64,000 nt of DNA, taken from NCBI GenBank assembly GCA_002840845.1, contig PHCS01000002.1, positions 119,618 through 183,617 of the forward strand, in the 5' to 3' direction. The notes under the pieces are model-generated. The model saw only the letters and a list, made by a program, of their open reading frames with translations. It did no database searches and was not told the DNA's origin. The position numbers were made by a program, and so were the translations under genes. The DNA is from Betaproteobacteria bacterium HGW-Betaproteobacteria-14. GTDB taxonomy: Bacteria > Pseudomonadota > Gammaproteobacteria > Burkholderiales > Rhodocyclaceae. This document shows positions 16,221-25,198 of the stretch, one piece after another; position 1 is the first letter of the stretch; each line of letters opens with the position of its first letter.

Positions 16221-19052
16221 ATGACGCCCACACCACCACAACGGATCCTGTCCAGCCATTGGATTCTGGCTGCTTTTCTTCTGCTTGCCGCCGCAATCGG
16301 TGCCATTTGGTTTTCGAGCGTCACCGCCTACGAAGAAGCTGTGATGCGCGAGCGCGGCCGCGAGCTGCAGGCCGTCGCCGAGCTGAAAATCGATTTCGTC
16401 CGCGCTTGGCTGAACGAGCGCCGCAACGACGCCCTCGTGCAGGCTGGCCGCCTGCTCGTGGCTCACCACCTGGCAACGCCCGACGCCAGCGCAGGACCGT
16501 ACGGAGCGGACACGATGACAGCTCAGCTTGAAAACCTCCGCAAGGCCTACGGCTATGAGGCAGTCCTACTGCTGGACCGCGGAGGCAGGATGCGCCTGCA
16601 CGCGGGAACCCCGAACGCAGGCCTGCGCAACTTCATCGCTGATTCGGCAGTCCAGGCGATGAGTGAAGGGACAGCCGTCGTATCCCGTGCCTATCATGCC
16701 GAAGCCGGCGGGAGAGCACACCTCGACGTTGCCGCCCCCGTATCCGACACGCTGCAGTCCGGCGCGTCCATTGTCGGCGCGCTGGTGCTGCATTTCGACC
16801 CGCGCGTGCATCTGGATCCCCTTCTGCAGCGCTGGCCGGCGCCGAGCGAAAGCGGGGAAACCTTCCTGGTCGAGCGTGTGGAAGGGAAAATCGCCTACCT
16901 CAGTTCCCTGCGTCATGCCGACGCCGCAGCCATGCAGAAGAAAGTCAACGACCCCACCCTGCCCGCCGCCCATGCGGCGCGCGGCATGCACGGCGTCACC
17001 GAGGGCCTCGACTACCGCGGCGTGCCGGTGCTGGCGGCCGTCGGCAAGGTGCCGGGCATGCCCTGGTTCGTCGTCGCCAAGCTCGACCGCGCAGAAGTAC
17101 TCGCGCCGGTGCGGCGCCAGGCAGCGTGGTCAGGCGTGCTTTCTTCACTGCTGGTGCTGGCGCTCGGCCTGGCCATGCTGGCCTGGCAACGTCGCGGCCA
17201 AAGCGAACTCGCCCTGGCGCAACAGGCGGCAGCGAAAGAGGCGCTGGCCGCCAGCGAGGCGCGCTTCCGCAGGCTGCATGAGCACGGCTGGGACTTCAAT
17301 ATCCTCTTCGACCGCGGCATGGTCATGCGCTACGCCAGCCCTTCGATCGACCGCCTGCTTGGCCACCAGGCAATCGGCCGGGAGATCACTGCCGGCACGG
17401 CCAGGGTGCACCCGGGCGACGTGGCGCGGGTGGAAGCGGCACGCCAGGCCGCGCTGAAGCAGCCGGGAAAGCCGCAATTCGTCGCGCATCGGCTCGCAGG
17501 AGAAGACAGCGGCTGGCTCAGCGTCGAGGCCTGCTTCACCAATTTTCTCGACGACCCCGACATTGCGGCGCTGGCCTACACCGCGCGAGACGTCAGCGAC
17601 CGCATCGAAGCCGAACGCCGGCAACTCGAGAGCGAGGCGCAATACCAGCTTCTTTTCAAGCTCTCGCCGGATGCCGTCTTCGTGCACAGGAACAACATCA
17701 TCCACTATGCCAACGATGCTGCGGCACGCCTGTTCGGCGCCGACACCGCGTCGGCGCTCATCGGGCAGGACTGGCACACCCTCATCGTCCCGGAAGACTG
17801 GCCGAAGACGGAACTTCGCGTCGCCTTCCTCATGGACGGCGGGCAAGACATCCTGCCGCCATCCGAAGCACATTATCGCTCGCTCGACGGGCGCGCCATC
17901 CCCGTCGAAGCGACGGGCGCGCGCATCGATCTCGGCGGCGAAGCCGCAATCATGTCGGTCGTGCGCGACATATCCGAACGCAAGCAGGCGGAAGCGAAAC
18001 TGAAGGAAAGCGAGGAGCGCCTGCGCGCCATATTCGAATTCTCTCCGGTCGGCATCGCCATCGCCGATGCCGAAGGACGCTATACGATGGTCAACCCCGC
18101 CCAGTGCCGCATGCTCGGCTATGGCGAGGAGGAACTGATAGGCCGCTCGTTCTCCGAATTCACCCACCGGGAGGACGCACAGGCCAACCTCGACCTGACA
18201 GCGCTGGTGCGTAGCGGCACCGCCGAAATGGCCTCCCTTGAAAAGCGCTACGTGAGAAAGGACGGCAGCCTCTTCTGGGTGCTGCTGACGGTCAGCCGGA
18301 TCTGTGGGGCGGAGGGCGAGCCGATCGGCACCGTCGGCATCGCCCAGGACATTACGGAGCGGCGCGAGGCCGAGGCGGAACGCCTCGAGCATTTGCGCCG
18401 ACAGCGCGACACGCTGGTGCGCGAAGTGCATCATCGCATCAAGAACCATCTCCAGGGCCTGGCAGGGCTGCTCAACCAACACAAGAAAAAGCATCCGGTG
18501 CTGCATGAGGCCCTCGACACCGTGATTGCGCAGATCACCGCCATCTCGCTGATCCACGGCCTGCAGAGCAGGGAAGTCGAAGGCGAAGTGCGCCTGTACG
18601 GCCTGCTGAAGGAAATCGTGGCCTTCCATGCCGGCATGGCCTCCCTGACGTTCGCCAATGACGTTCAGCCTGAATGCCTGAACTGCGCCTGGCACCTCGC
18701 CGACGCGGAAAGCGTGCCCCACGCCCTGATCCTCAACGAGCTGATCACCAACGCGATCAAGCATCGGGACGAACCATCCTCACCGGTGCGGGTAGCCTGC
18801 GCCTGCAACGACGAGAACATCGTCGTCACCCTTGGCAATGCCGGCACGCTGCCGCCGGGCTTCGACTTTGCCGCAGGCGCCGGCCTCGGCACCGGCCTGA
18901 CGCTGCTGCGCTCACTGCTGCCGCGCAACGGCGCGGCGCTGTCATTCACATGCAAGGACGGCCAGGTCGAGATCCGCTTGGTCCTGTCGGCGCCAGTGGT
19001 GTCGCGACAGGGAGCGGACTCAGCGCCCGCCCGGCCGCCCGAAGGGCGCTGA
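16221..19052 (+). CDS. membrane sensor histidine kinase with Cache-like, three PAS and HisKA_2 domains
   Basis: This 943-residue protein has a first membrane helix at about residues 13-33 and an extracytoplasmic Cache-like sensor to about residue 300. A second helix follows (VLSSLLVLALGLAMLAWQ), then three PAS domains with PAC tails (ARDVSDRIEAE, VRDISERKQAE, AQDITERREAE) and a kinase core. The phosphoacceptor is in HHRIKNHLQ, the HisKA_2 type, followed by NELITNAIKH (N box). The G1 region reads LGNAGTLPPGFD, lacking the usual aspartate of DxG. No response regulator is adjacent. The ATG at 16221 is used because the helix follows directly. The last residues and stop codon fall in a repeat that continues to 19094. 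Confidence 0.85.
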   Translation: MTPTPPQRILSSHWILAAFLLLAAAIGAIWFSSVTAYEEAVMRERGRELQAVAELKIDFVRAWLNERRNDALVQAGRLLVAHHLATPDASAGPYGADTMTAQLENLRKAYGYEAVLLLDRGGRMRLHAGTPNAGLRNFIADSAVQAMSEGTAVVSRAYHAEAGGRAHLDVAAPVSDTLQSGASIVGALVLHFDPRVHLDPLLQRWPAPSESGETFLVERVEGKIAYLSSLRHADAAAMQKKVNDPTLPAAHAARGMHGVTEGLDYRGVPVLAAVGKVPGMPWFVVAKLDRAEVLAPVRRQAAWSGVLSSLLVLALGLAMLAWQRRGQSELALAQQAAAKEALAASEARFRRLHEHGWDFNILFDRGMVMRYASPSIDRLLGHQAIGREITAGTARVHPGDVARVEAARQAALKQPGKPQFVAHRLAGEDSGWLSVEACFTNFLDDPDIAALAYTARDVSDRIEAERRQLESEAQYQLLFKLSPDAVFVHRNNIIHYANDAAARLFGADTASALIGQDWHTLIVPEDWPKTELRVAFLMDGGQDILPPSEAHYRSLDGRAIPVEATGARIDLGGEAAIMSVVRDISERKQAEAKLKESEERLRAIFEFSPVGIAIADAEGRYTMVNPAQCRMLGYGEEELIGRSFSEFTHREDAQANLDLTALVRSGTAEMASLEKRYVRKDGSLFWVLLTVSRICGAEGEPIGTVGIAQDITERREAEAERLEHLRRQRDTLVREVHHRIKNHLQGLAGLLNQHKKKHPVLHEALDTVIAQITAISLIHGLQSREVEGEVRLYGLLKEIVAFHAGMASLTFANDVQPECLNCAWHLADAESVPHALILNELITNAIKHRDEPSSPVRVACACNDENIVVTLGNAGTLPPGFDFAAGAGLGTGLTLLRSLLPRNGAALSFTCKDGQVEIRLVLSAPVVSRQGADSAPARPPEGR

Positions 19053-19062
19053 GCGCCCCCTC

Positions 19063-19094
19063 GGGGGGCAGCGAACGAAGTGAGCGTGGGGGCC
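19063..19094. repeat. GC-rich dispersed repeat, copy facing right
   Basis: Bases 19064-19094 (GGGGGCAGCGAACGAAGTGA then GCGTGGGGGCC) are the exact reverse complement of 34355-34385. Related sequence extends left to about 19025, into the end of the histidine kinase gene. The element lies between convergent genes. No open reading frame is attached. Confidence 0.85.
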
Positions 19095-19101
19095 GTTCAT
19101 C

Positions 19102-21177
19102 TCAGGTCGTCAGCCTGCGGTAGATGTCGGCCACCTTCAGCGGCAGCTTCTTCACGTCGTCGAGCACCGTGTAGCGCGCCGGGCCGTAGAGGCGCGGCAG
19201 GTAGTCGGCGCCGTGGCGGTCGATGGTGACGCAGTAGCTGCGCACGCCGCGCTCGTGCGCCTCCTGCAGGGCGCGGCGCGTGTCCTCGATGCCGTAGTGG
19301 CCGCGGTACTCGTCGCCGAAATCGTCCGGCCGCCCGTCGGACAGGGTCACCAGCAGCTTGTGGCGCGCCGGCTGCGCTTCGAGCAGGTGCGTGAGGTGGC
19401 GGATGGCCACGCCCATGCGCGTGTAGTCCTTGGCCTCGATGGCGGCAATGCGCGCGCGCACGGCGGCGTCGTAGGGCTCGTCGAAGCGCTTGACCGGATA
19501 GATGTCGCAGCGCGTGCGCGTCCAGCCGGAAAAGCCGTAGATGGCGTAGCGGTCGCCGAGCGCCTCCACCGCCTCGCACAGCATGACCAGCGACTCGCGC
19601 TCGGCGTCGTTCACCCAGCCCTTGGTGGAGCCGCTCATGTCGACCATGAACATCGCCGCCAGCGAGCGCTCGTTGCGGATGCGGCGGCAGAAGAGGCGCG
19701 CCGAGGGCTCGGCGCCGCTGGCACGGTCGCCCGCCGCATCGACCAGCGCGTCGATGTCGACCTCCTCGCCCTCGGGCTGGCGGCCGAGCAGGCGGTCCTC
19801 GCCGCGCAGCATCTCGAAGCGGCGGCGGATCTGGTTGATCAGCGCCGTGTTGCGCAGGCTGACTTTCGCCACGTAGTCCGCATCGCCCGGCGCAAGATTC
19901 ACTTCGAACAAGTGGCACCAGCCGCGGCGGTAGGCGCGGCGGCGATAGTCCCATTCGTCGTAGCGGCGATGCGGCTCGCGGTGGCGGGTGAGTGCATCCG
20001 CGACGCTGCCCTCGCTCCCCTCACGATGGGTCGGCTGCCAGGCGCCCGGCCCGGCCGGCACCAGGCATTCCGGCGGCAGCTCGCCCAGATCCTGCAGCAG
20101 CGACTGTGCCGCTGCCTGCGCCTCGGGCGGCAGTGCCGCCACCTCGCCGTCGAGCGTGAATTCCACCTTGCCGCCTTCCGTATTCACCGCGAGCGTTTGC
20201 TCGCCGGAAGGCTGGCGGCCGCCGAAGCCCTTCAGGGTCGACAGGGCGCGGCGCACCGTCTCGCTGTCGCGCGCAATGCGCGCCGCGCGCACGCTCAGCA
20301 CGGCGTCGAGATCGATCGCGCCGGCATGCGGCAACTGCGGCGGCTCCTGTTCGCCCGCCATGCACTCGGCGAGGAAAGTCAGGCTGTGGGACACGGCGGC
20401 ATCGTGCCGGCCGAGGCGGCCCACCGCCTCGCGCAGGGCTTCGGGCCAAGGGCCGCGCAGCGCCGCGATCTCGGCAGAGAGGCCGGGCAGTTCGGCGCCG
20501 ATGACGGCTTCCAGACGGATCGCCTCCAGTGCCGCGAACCAGCGCAGGGCCCGCTCGCGATCTTCCCAGCGCGACAGCGCCGCCCCGATGTCGACCGCCG
20601 TGGAGCCGAAGGTGCCGTAGCGCGTCTGCGCCCACAGCAGCGCGGCCATCGCCTTGTATAGGCGGCGGTTGTCTGCGGCCGACGGCAGCGCCGCCAGCTG
20701 CGCCGGCAGAAAGACGGTTTCGCTGTCGGTGTGCGCGAAGGCACCGGCGCTCAGGGCGAGAGGGCGGCCGGACAGGCCCTGCAGGAAGCGTCCGAGCCGC
20801 GCCTCGCTTTCGTCGAGACGCGCCGTGGCATCCGCATGATCGCGCCCCGCGCAGAAACCGTCGAGATCGCGCAACAGCGCCATCGCCGCCTGTCCGCCGT
20901 GGCGATCGTAGGCGTCGAGGCCGGCCAGCACCCAGGCCTCGAAGCCGGCCGCATCGAGTCGTTCGAGCGCTTTGGGCGCGAGCGACGCCACCAAGTAGCC
21001 GATCTCGGCGTAGGACTGCGCGGCCACGCCCACCCAGTGCAGCACGCGCTCCTGCTGCGCGCGATCCAGCTGCTCCAGGCCGTCGGCAAGCTTCTTCGCC
21101 GAACGGTGCGAGGGCGAGGCGAACAGCACCTCGTCGAGGCGCTGTTCGAGTGCGTCGGAGAAGAGTTTGCGGCTCAA
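19102..21177 (-). CDS. cbbO: CbbO/NorD-type von Willebrand factor A protein
   Basis: This 691-residue protein has a long helical N-terminal region and a C-terminal vWA domain starting near residue 510. The metal-ion-dependent adhesion site is visible as DMSGS, with a later SDGRPDD block. CbbO works with the AAA+ motor CbbQ to remove inhibitors from Rubisco; NorD/NorQ pairs assist nitric oxide reductase. The gene lies after the cbbQ-type gene on the same strand, separated by 115 bases of hairpin repeat. No Rubisco or nor gene is in the window, so the client enzyme is undetermined. CbbO is an inference from the autotrophic sulfur-oxidiser setting. Confidence 0.75.
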   Translation of the reverse strand: MSRKLFSDALEQRLDEVLFASPSHRSAKKLADGLEQLDRAQQERVLHWVGVAAQSYAEIGYLVASLAPKALERLDAAGFEAWVLAGLDAYDRHGGQAAMALLRDLDGFCAGRDHADATARLDESEARLGRFLQGLSGRPLALSAGAFAHTDSETVFLPAQLAALPSAADNRRLYKAMAALLWAQTRYGTFGSTAVDIGAALSRWEDRERALRWFAALEAIRLEAVIGAELPGLSAEIAALRGPWPEALREAVGRLGRHDAAVSHSLTFLAECMAGEQEPPQLPHAGAIDLDAVLSVRAARIARDSETVRRALSTLKGFGGRQPSGEQTLAVNTEGGKVEFTLDGEVAALPPEAQAAAQSLLQDLGELPPECLVPAGPGAWQPTHREGSEGSVADALTRHREPHRRYDEWDYRRRAYRRGWCHLFEVNLAPGDADYVAKVSLRNTALINQIRRRFEMLRGEDRLLGRQPEGEEVDIDALVDAAGDRASGAEPSARLFCRRIRNERSLAAMFMVDMSGSTKGWVNDAERESLVMLCEAVEALGDRYAIYGFSGWTRTRCDIYPVKRFDEPYDAAVRARIAAIEAKDYTRMGVAIRHLTHLLEAQPARHKLLVTLSDGRPDDFGDEYRGHYGIEDTRRALQEAHERGVRSYCVTIDRHGADYLPRLYGPARYTVLDDVKKLPLKVADIYRRLTT

Positions 21178-21197
21178 GAAAGCTCCAAGTAACGATC

Positions 21198-21285
21198 CCC
21201 CTCTCCCGCTTGGGCGGGAGAGGGCCGGGGTGAGGGTGGGTAGCGTTCGCCCCTCACCCTACCCTCTCCCCAGTGGGGAGAGGGG
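21198..21285. repeat. tandem CCCTCTCC-type hairpin element between cbbQ and cbbO
   Basis: The element holds three nested palindromes. CCCTCTCCCGC/GCGGGAGAGGG (21199-21209/21214-21224) and CCCTCTCCCC/GGGGAGAGGG (21262-21271/21275-21284) are local stems. GGGTGAGGG (21228-21236) can pair with CCCTCACCC (21251-21259). This is the style of small palindromic intergenic repeats that sit inside operons. Confidence 0.85.
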
Positions 21286-21292
21286 AATTCGC

Positions 21293-22111
21293 TCAGAACA
21301 CCGCACGAACCAGATCATCCAGCGTGCCCGTCATGTCCGGGTCGTCGGTCAGCGCCCGCGCCACGGCGGCCGTGCAGGCTGTCGCAGGCTCGACGCCGTC
21401 GGCGATGAGGTGGGCGGCATGCACCAGCAGGCGCGTGCTGGCGCCCTCGTCGAGACCGGCGCCCTTGAGGTTGCGCGTCAGCTCGCCGAGCTTGACCAGG
21501 CGGCGCGCCGTTTCCGCGTCGACCTGGCCTTCGGTGGCGACGATGCCGGCCTCGACAGACGCCTTGGGGTAATCGAAATCCAGCGCGACGAAGCGCTGGC
21601 GCGTGGACGGCTTGATCTCCTTGAGCACGCTCTGGTAGCCGGGGTTGTAGGACACCACCAGCATGAAGTCGTCGGGTGCGGCCACCAGCTCGCCACGCTT
21701 GTCCACGGCGAGGATGCGGCGCGCGTCGGCCAGGGGATGGATCACCACCGTGGTGTCCTTGCGCGCCTCGACGATCTCGTCGAGGTAGCAGATGGCGCCG
21801 GCGCGCACCGCGGCGGTGAGCGGCCCGTCCACCCACACCGTCTCGTTGCCGATGATGAGGTAGCGCCCGACCAGGTCCGCCGTGGTGAGGTCGTCGTGGC
21901 AGGCCACGGTCACCAGCGGACGCTTCAGGCGCCACGCCATGTATTCGACGAAGCGCGTCTTGCCGCAACCGGTCGGCCCCTTCAGCAGCACCGGCAGACG
22001 TCGGCGGTGCGCTGATTCGAACAGCGCCACCTCGTCGCGGATGGGCTGGTAATAAGGTTCTTTCCCGGTGAGTTGAAGCTTGGGCGCAGTGGCATGACGC
22101 GTATCGGACAT
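21293..22111 (-). CDS. cbbQ: CbbQ/NorQ-type AAA+ ATPase
   Basis: This 272-residue MoxR-class AAA+ ATPase has Walker A GPTGCGKT near residue 47, Walker B ICYLDEI, sensor 1 in VVSYNPGYQ, and the family block [18 protein letters not shown]. The length and sequence are typical of CbbQ, and very close to NorQ. Such ATPases form hexamers that remodel a metalloenzyme or Rubisco through a vWA adaptor, here the cbbO-type gene downstream. The two genes are likely co-transcribed through the hairpin element. A nitric oxide reductase role cannot be excluded. Confidence 0.82.
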   Translation of the reverse strand: MSDTRHATAPKLQLTGKEPYYQPIRDEVALFESAHRRRLPVLLKGPTGCGKTRFVEYMAWRLKRPLVTVACHDDLTTADLVGRYLIIGNETVWVDGPLTAAVRAGAICYLDEIVEARKDTTVVIHPLADARRILAVDKRGELVAAPDDFMLVVSYNPGYQSVLKEIKPSTRQRFVALDFDYPKASVEAGIVATEGQVDAETARRLVKLGELTRNLKGAGLDEGASTRLLVHAAHLIADGVEPATACTAAVARALTDDPDMTGTLDDLVRAVF

Positions 22112-22232
22112 CGGCGGAGAATCCTCTCAATGTGTTCACAGGCATTCTAGCCCGGAGTAAGCTTGATTTATTGATGGCTCAAGTTTGCTGGCTTGGTGCC
22201 GTTATCGCGTATAGAAAGGATTTGCCCTGAAC

Positions 22233-24122
22233 ATGCCGATCCGACTCTTTTCCGCCTTGCGGCAACGCCTGCTCACGCCCCTGGTGCGCCTAGGGGGGGG
22301 CATGCCGGTCCATCAGCAGGCCGCGCTGCGCGAAAGCGAGCGGCACTTTCGCGCGATGTACGAACTGGCGCCGCTGGCTTACCAGTCGCTCGATGCGGCG
22401 GGCGGGATCCTCGATGTGAATGCTGCCTGGCTCGAACTGTTCCTGCGCCACAAGGAGGAGGTCATCGGCCGCTTCATCGGCGACTTCCTCACCGAAGCTT
22501 CCCAGGCCGTACTCGACGAGCGGTTCGTGAGCTTCAAGCGGGACAACCACACTGAAGGCAATGTTTTCGAGATCGTCCGCAGCGACGGCACGCGGCGCCT
22601 GGTCACGGTGAATGGCAGGGTTGCGCGCGGCGACGACGGCACGTTCCTGTGCACGCACTGCATCCTCACCGACATCACCGAGCGCCTCGAGCAGGAACGC
22701 CAGCTGCGCCTGGCGGCCAGCGTCTTCGAACATGCCAACGAGGCCATCGCCATCACCGATGCCAACGCCAACATCGTCACCGTCAGCCCGCGCTTCACCG
22801 AGATCACCGGCTACGCCCCCGAGGAGGTGATCGGCCGCAATCCGCGCATCCTGCAGTCCGGCCGCCAGGATGCCGCCTTCTATCGCGCAATGTGGTCAGC
22901 GCTCACTTCCGACCAGGGCCACTGGAGCGGCCAGATCCGGAACATGCGCAAGGACGGCAGCCACTATCCGGAGTGGCTTTCCGTCTCAGCCGTGCGCAAC
23001 GACGCAGGCGTGACCACGAACTATGTGGCGATCTTCACCGATCTCAGCGAGCGTGTCGCCGCCGAACAGGCGATTCGCGCCAGCGAGCAGCGTTACCGCA
23101 CCATGTTCGAAAGCGCGCCGGAAGGCGTCTGGATCATCGGTGCCGACGCTCGCACCCTCGAGGTCAACCAGCACTTGTGCGACCTGCTCGGCTACGCGCG
23201 AGAGGACTTGCTCGGCAAGGAGCCGACCGACTTCACCGATGCGGAGAACACCCGCATCTTCGAAGAGCAGAAGAACCGGCGGGAGACTACGCACAGGCGC
23301 GACTACGAAATCGCCCTGCGCCACCGGGACGGCCACAACATCCCTGTGCATTTCAGTGCGACCAATCTCTACGACGAGGGCGGCACGCTGGCGGCGGCAC
23401 TGGCTTTCGTCACGGACATCAGCGAGCGCAAAATGCACGAGCGCGAGATGCGGCGCCTTTACGAAGAACTCGAACAGCGCGTCGCCGAGCGGACGCGCGC
23501 CCTGCAGACGGCGAACCGAGAGCTGGAAGCATTTTCCTACTCCGTCTCCCACGATCTGCGCGCACCGCTGCGGGCCATCAACGGCTTCAGCCACGCCCTT
23601 GAGGAAGAGTATGGCAGTCTGCTCGACGACAACGGGAAAAGTTACCTTTCTCGCGTGCGTGCCGGGTCGGAGCGCATGGGGGAACTCATCGACGACATAC
23701 TGGAACTCTCCCAACTCTCGCGCCGGGAAATGGATATCGTACCGCTCGATCTGTCTGCCCTCGCCAACGATGTCGCGAGGGAGCTCCATGACGGCGAGCC
23801 GTTACGCAAAGTCGAATGGATCCTCGCTCCGGGCTTGCGGGCTCGCGGCGATGCCGTGCTGCTCAGGGTGGTGCTGATGAACCTGCTCGGCAACGCCTGG
23901 AAGTACACCGCCCGCTGCGTCAGGGCGAAAATCGAGTTTGGGCTGGGCGAAACGCAGGGACACCAGGCTTTCTTCGTGCGCGACAACGGCGCCGGCTTCG
24001 ACATGGCACATGTCGGCAAGCTGTTCGGCGCCTTCCAGCGCCTGCACTCCCCCGCCGACTACCCCGGCAACGGCATCGGCTTGGCCACGGTGGCGCGCAT
24101 CGCGTTCTATTTCACCCTCTGA
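22233..24122 (+). CDS. cytoplasmic multi-PAS histidine kinase with a shortened ATPase domain
   Basis: This 629-residue protein without a signal peptide has three PAS/PAC units, each ending in an ITERLEQE-, LSERVAAE- or ISERKMHE-type tail. A coiled coil follows, then a HisKA domain (SVSHDLRAPLRAINGFSH) and an HATPase domain with NLLGNAWKYT, DNGAGFDM and GNGIGLATV. After GLATVARI the protein jumps to AFYFTL and stops. Family members have about 20-25 further residues before FYFTL, so an in-frame internal deletion seems to have removed the last helix and strand. The kinase may be impaired. An eight-G run lies near codon 22. No cognate regulator is adjacent. Confidence 0.8.
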   Translation: MPIRLFSALRQRLLTPLVRLGGGMPVHQQAALRESERHFRAMYELAPLAYQSLDAAGGILDVNAAWLELFLRHKEEVIGRFIGDFLTEASQAVLDERFVSFKRDNHTEGNVFEIVRSDGTRRLVTVNGRVARGDDGTFLCTHCILTDITERLEQERQLRLAASVFEHANEAIAITDANANIVTVSPRFTEITGYAPEEVIGRNPRILQSGRQDAAFYRAMWSALTSDQGHWSGQIRNMRKDGSHYPEWLSVSAVRNDAGVTTNYVAIFTDLSERVAAEQAIRASEQRYRTMFESAPEGVWIIGADARTLEVNQHLCDLLGYAREDLLGKEPTDFTDAENTRIFEEQKNRRETTHRRDYEIALRHRDGHNIPVHFSATNLYDEGGTLAAALAFVTDISERKMHEREMRRLYEELEQRVAERTRALQTANRELEAFSYSVSHDLRAPLRAINGFSHALEEEYGSLLDDNGKSYLSRVRAGSERMGELIDDILELSQLSRREMDIVPLDLSALANDVARELHDGEPLRKVEWILAPGLRARGDAVLLRVVLMNLLGNAWKYTARCVRAKIEFGLGETQGHQAFFVRDNGAGFDMAHVGKLFGAFQRLHSPADYPGNGIGLATVARIAFYFTL

Positions 24123-24140
24123 GCCGATCCGGAAACCGCC

Positions 24141-25055
24141 TCAGTCGTCGAAGCCCTCGTCCTTGAAATCCTCATCCTGCGCCAGCTTCTCGGCGGCTTC
24201 GCGCTCGGCGGCGAGCGCCTTCTCGCGCGCCTGCTCGCGGCGTTTCTCCGCTGCTTCCTTGTGCAGGGGAATCGACTCCTCGCCGAACAGCACCTGGCGC
24301 AGGAAGCGATAGCCGAACTGCATGAGGGCTTCCTCGCTTTCGAGGGAATCGCCGAGCATGGCGCGGTACTCGGTCTCGGGCACGTCATAAAGCTCCCTGA
24401 ACGGGCCGCTGTCGACAAAGGCGCGAAAGGTGTCGATGTCGTAGCAGGTCATGAAGAACAGCTGACGGCTGCGCACGGAAGGCTTGCCCACGGTGGGGCC
24501 GGAGGATTTCTTCTTCAGCACCAACTGGCGCCAGCCGCGCCCCAACTCGTCGTATTCCTTGAGCCCCTGCTCGGCGCGGTATTCGTCGATGGTGAGGCTG
24601 CGCGGCTCCTGGTGGCCGAGGCAATGCTTCTCCTTGACCAGCGCGTAGGCGTCGCGATCGACATACTCGTCCTGCTTGCGCATGGAGAGCAGCGCCACCG
24701 GATAGTAGCGGCAGGCGGTGGGCCGGTCCTCGTAGACGCCGCAGCCCTCGGGCTTCATGAACTGGCAGGCGGTGCCGCCCTCGACCGGCCGCATCTTGAC
24801 GCCGGCAATGCCGTCCTTCTCCATCTCGTAGGGCACGGCGTACTGCTGCAGGAAGGCCGCCGAGGCCAGCCCGAGCCGGCGCTTCAGGCGCAGGATGTCG
24901 TAGGGCGTCAGCGAGATGTCGATGTTGCTGCAGCAGGCATTCCAGCAGGCAATGCCCTTGCGGCACTGGAACTGGATGGTCTTGCTGCCGTCGTGCATCT
25001 CCGGCACGACGGGGCTCTCGGGAAAGGGCAGGTCTTTCGCCATGTAGGTGTCCAT
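24141..25055 (-). CDS. YkgJ-type cysteine-cluster protein downstream of aprBA
   Basis: This protein of about 304 residues has the YkgJ/UPF0153 metal-binding pattern in its first half: FQCRKGIACWNACC, then ACQFMKPEGCGVYEDRPTAC with RYYP. These cysteines are thought to chelate zinc or iron. The C-terminal 60 residues are a charged, lysine/glutamate-rich helix. AGAGAGG lies seven bases before the ATG at 25055; an ATG two codons earlier (25061) is the alternative. It follows aprA on the same strand, but a strong terminator lies between them, so expression may be separate. A role in metal-centre assembly for Apr is conceivable but unproven. Confidence 0.75.
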   Translation of the reverse strand: MDTYMAKDLPFPESPVVPEMHDGSKTIQFQCRKGIACWNACCSNIDISLTPYDILRLKRRLGLASAAFLQQYAVPYEMEKDGIAGVKMRPVEGGTACQFMKPEGCGVYEDRPTACRYYPVALLSMRKQDEYVDRDAYALVKEKHCLGHQEPRSLTIDEYRAEQGLKEYDELGRGWRQLVLKKKSSGPTVGKPSVRSRQLFFMTCYDIDTFRAFVDSGPFRELYDVPETEYRAMLGDSLESEEALMQFGYRFLRQVLFGEESIPLHKEAAEKRREQAREKALAAEREAAEKLAQDEDFKDEGFDD

Positions 25056-25140
25056 GCTCATACCTCTCTGTTTTTCACTGCGATGTCCGGAATCATAGTC
25101 CGGTCGTTGCGAACCACCAACCCACTTGCCAGTGTGGGCT

Positions 25141-25175
25141 TGAAAACAAACCGGGCGCCTTGCGGCGCCCGGTTT
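25141..25175 (-). terminator. Rho-independent terminator after aprA
   Basis: A perfect 12-base stem AAACCGGGCGCC/GGCGCCCGGTTT (25148-25159/25164-25175) is followed, reading leftward, by GTTTTC. It lies 23 bases after the aprA stop and separates the sat-apr operon from the YkgJ-type gene. Confidence 0.88.
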
Positions 25176-25198
25176 CACTGCTACAGCCGGATGACGGC

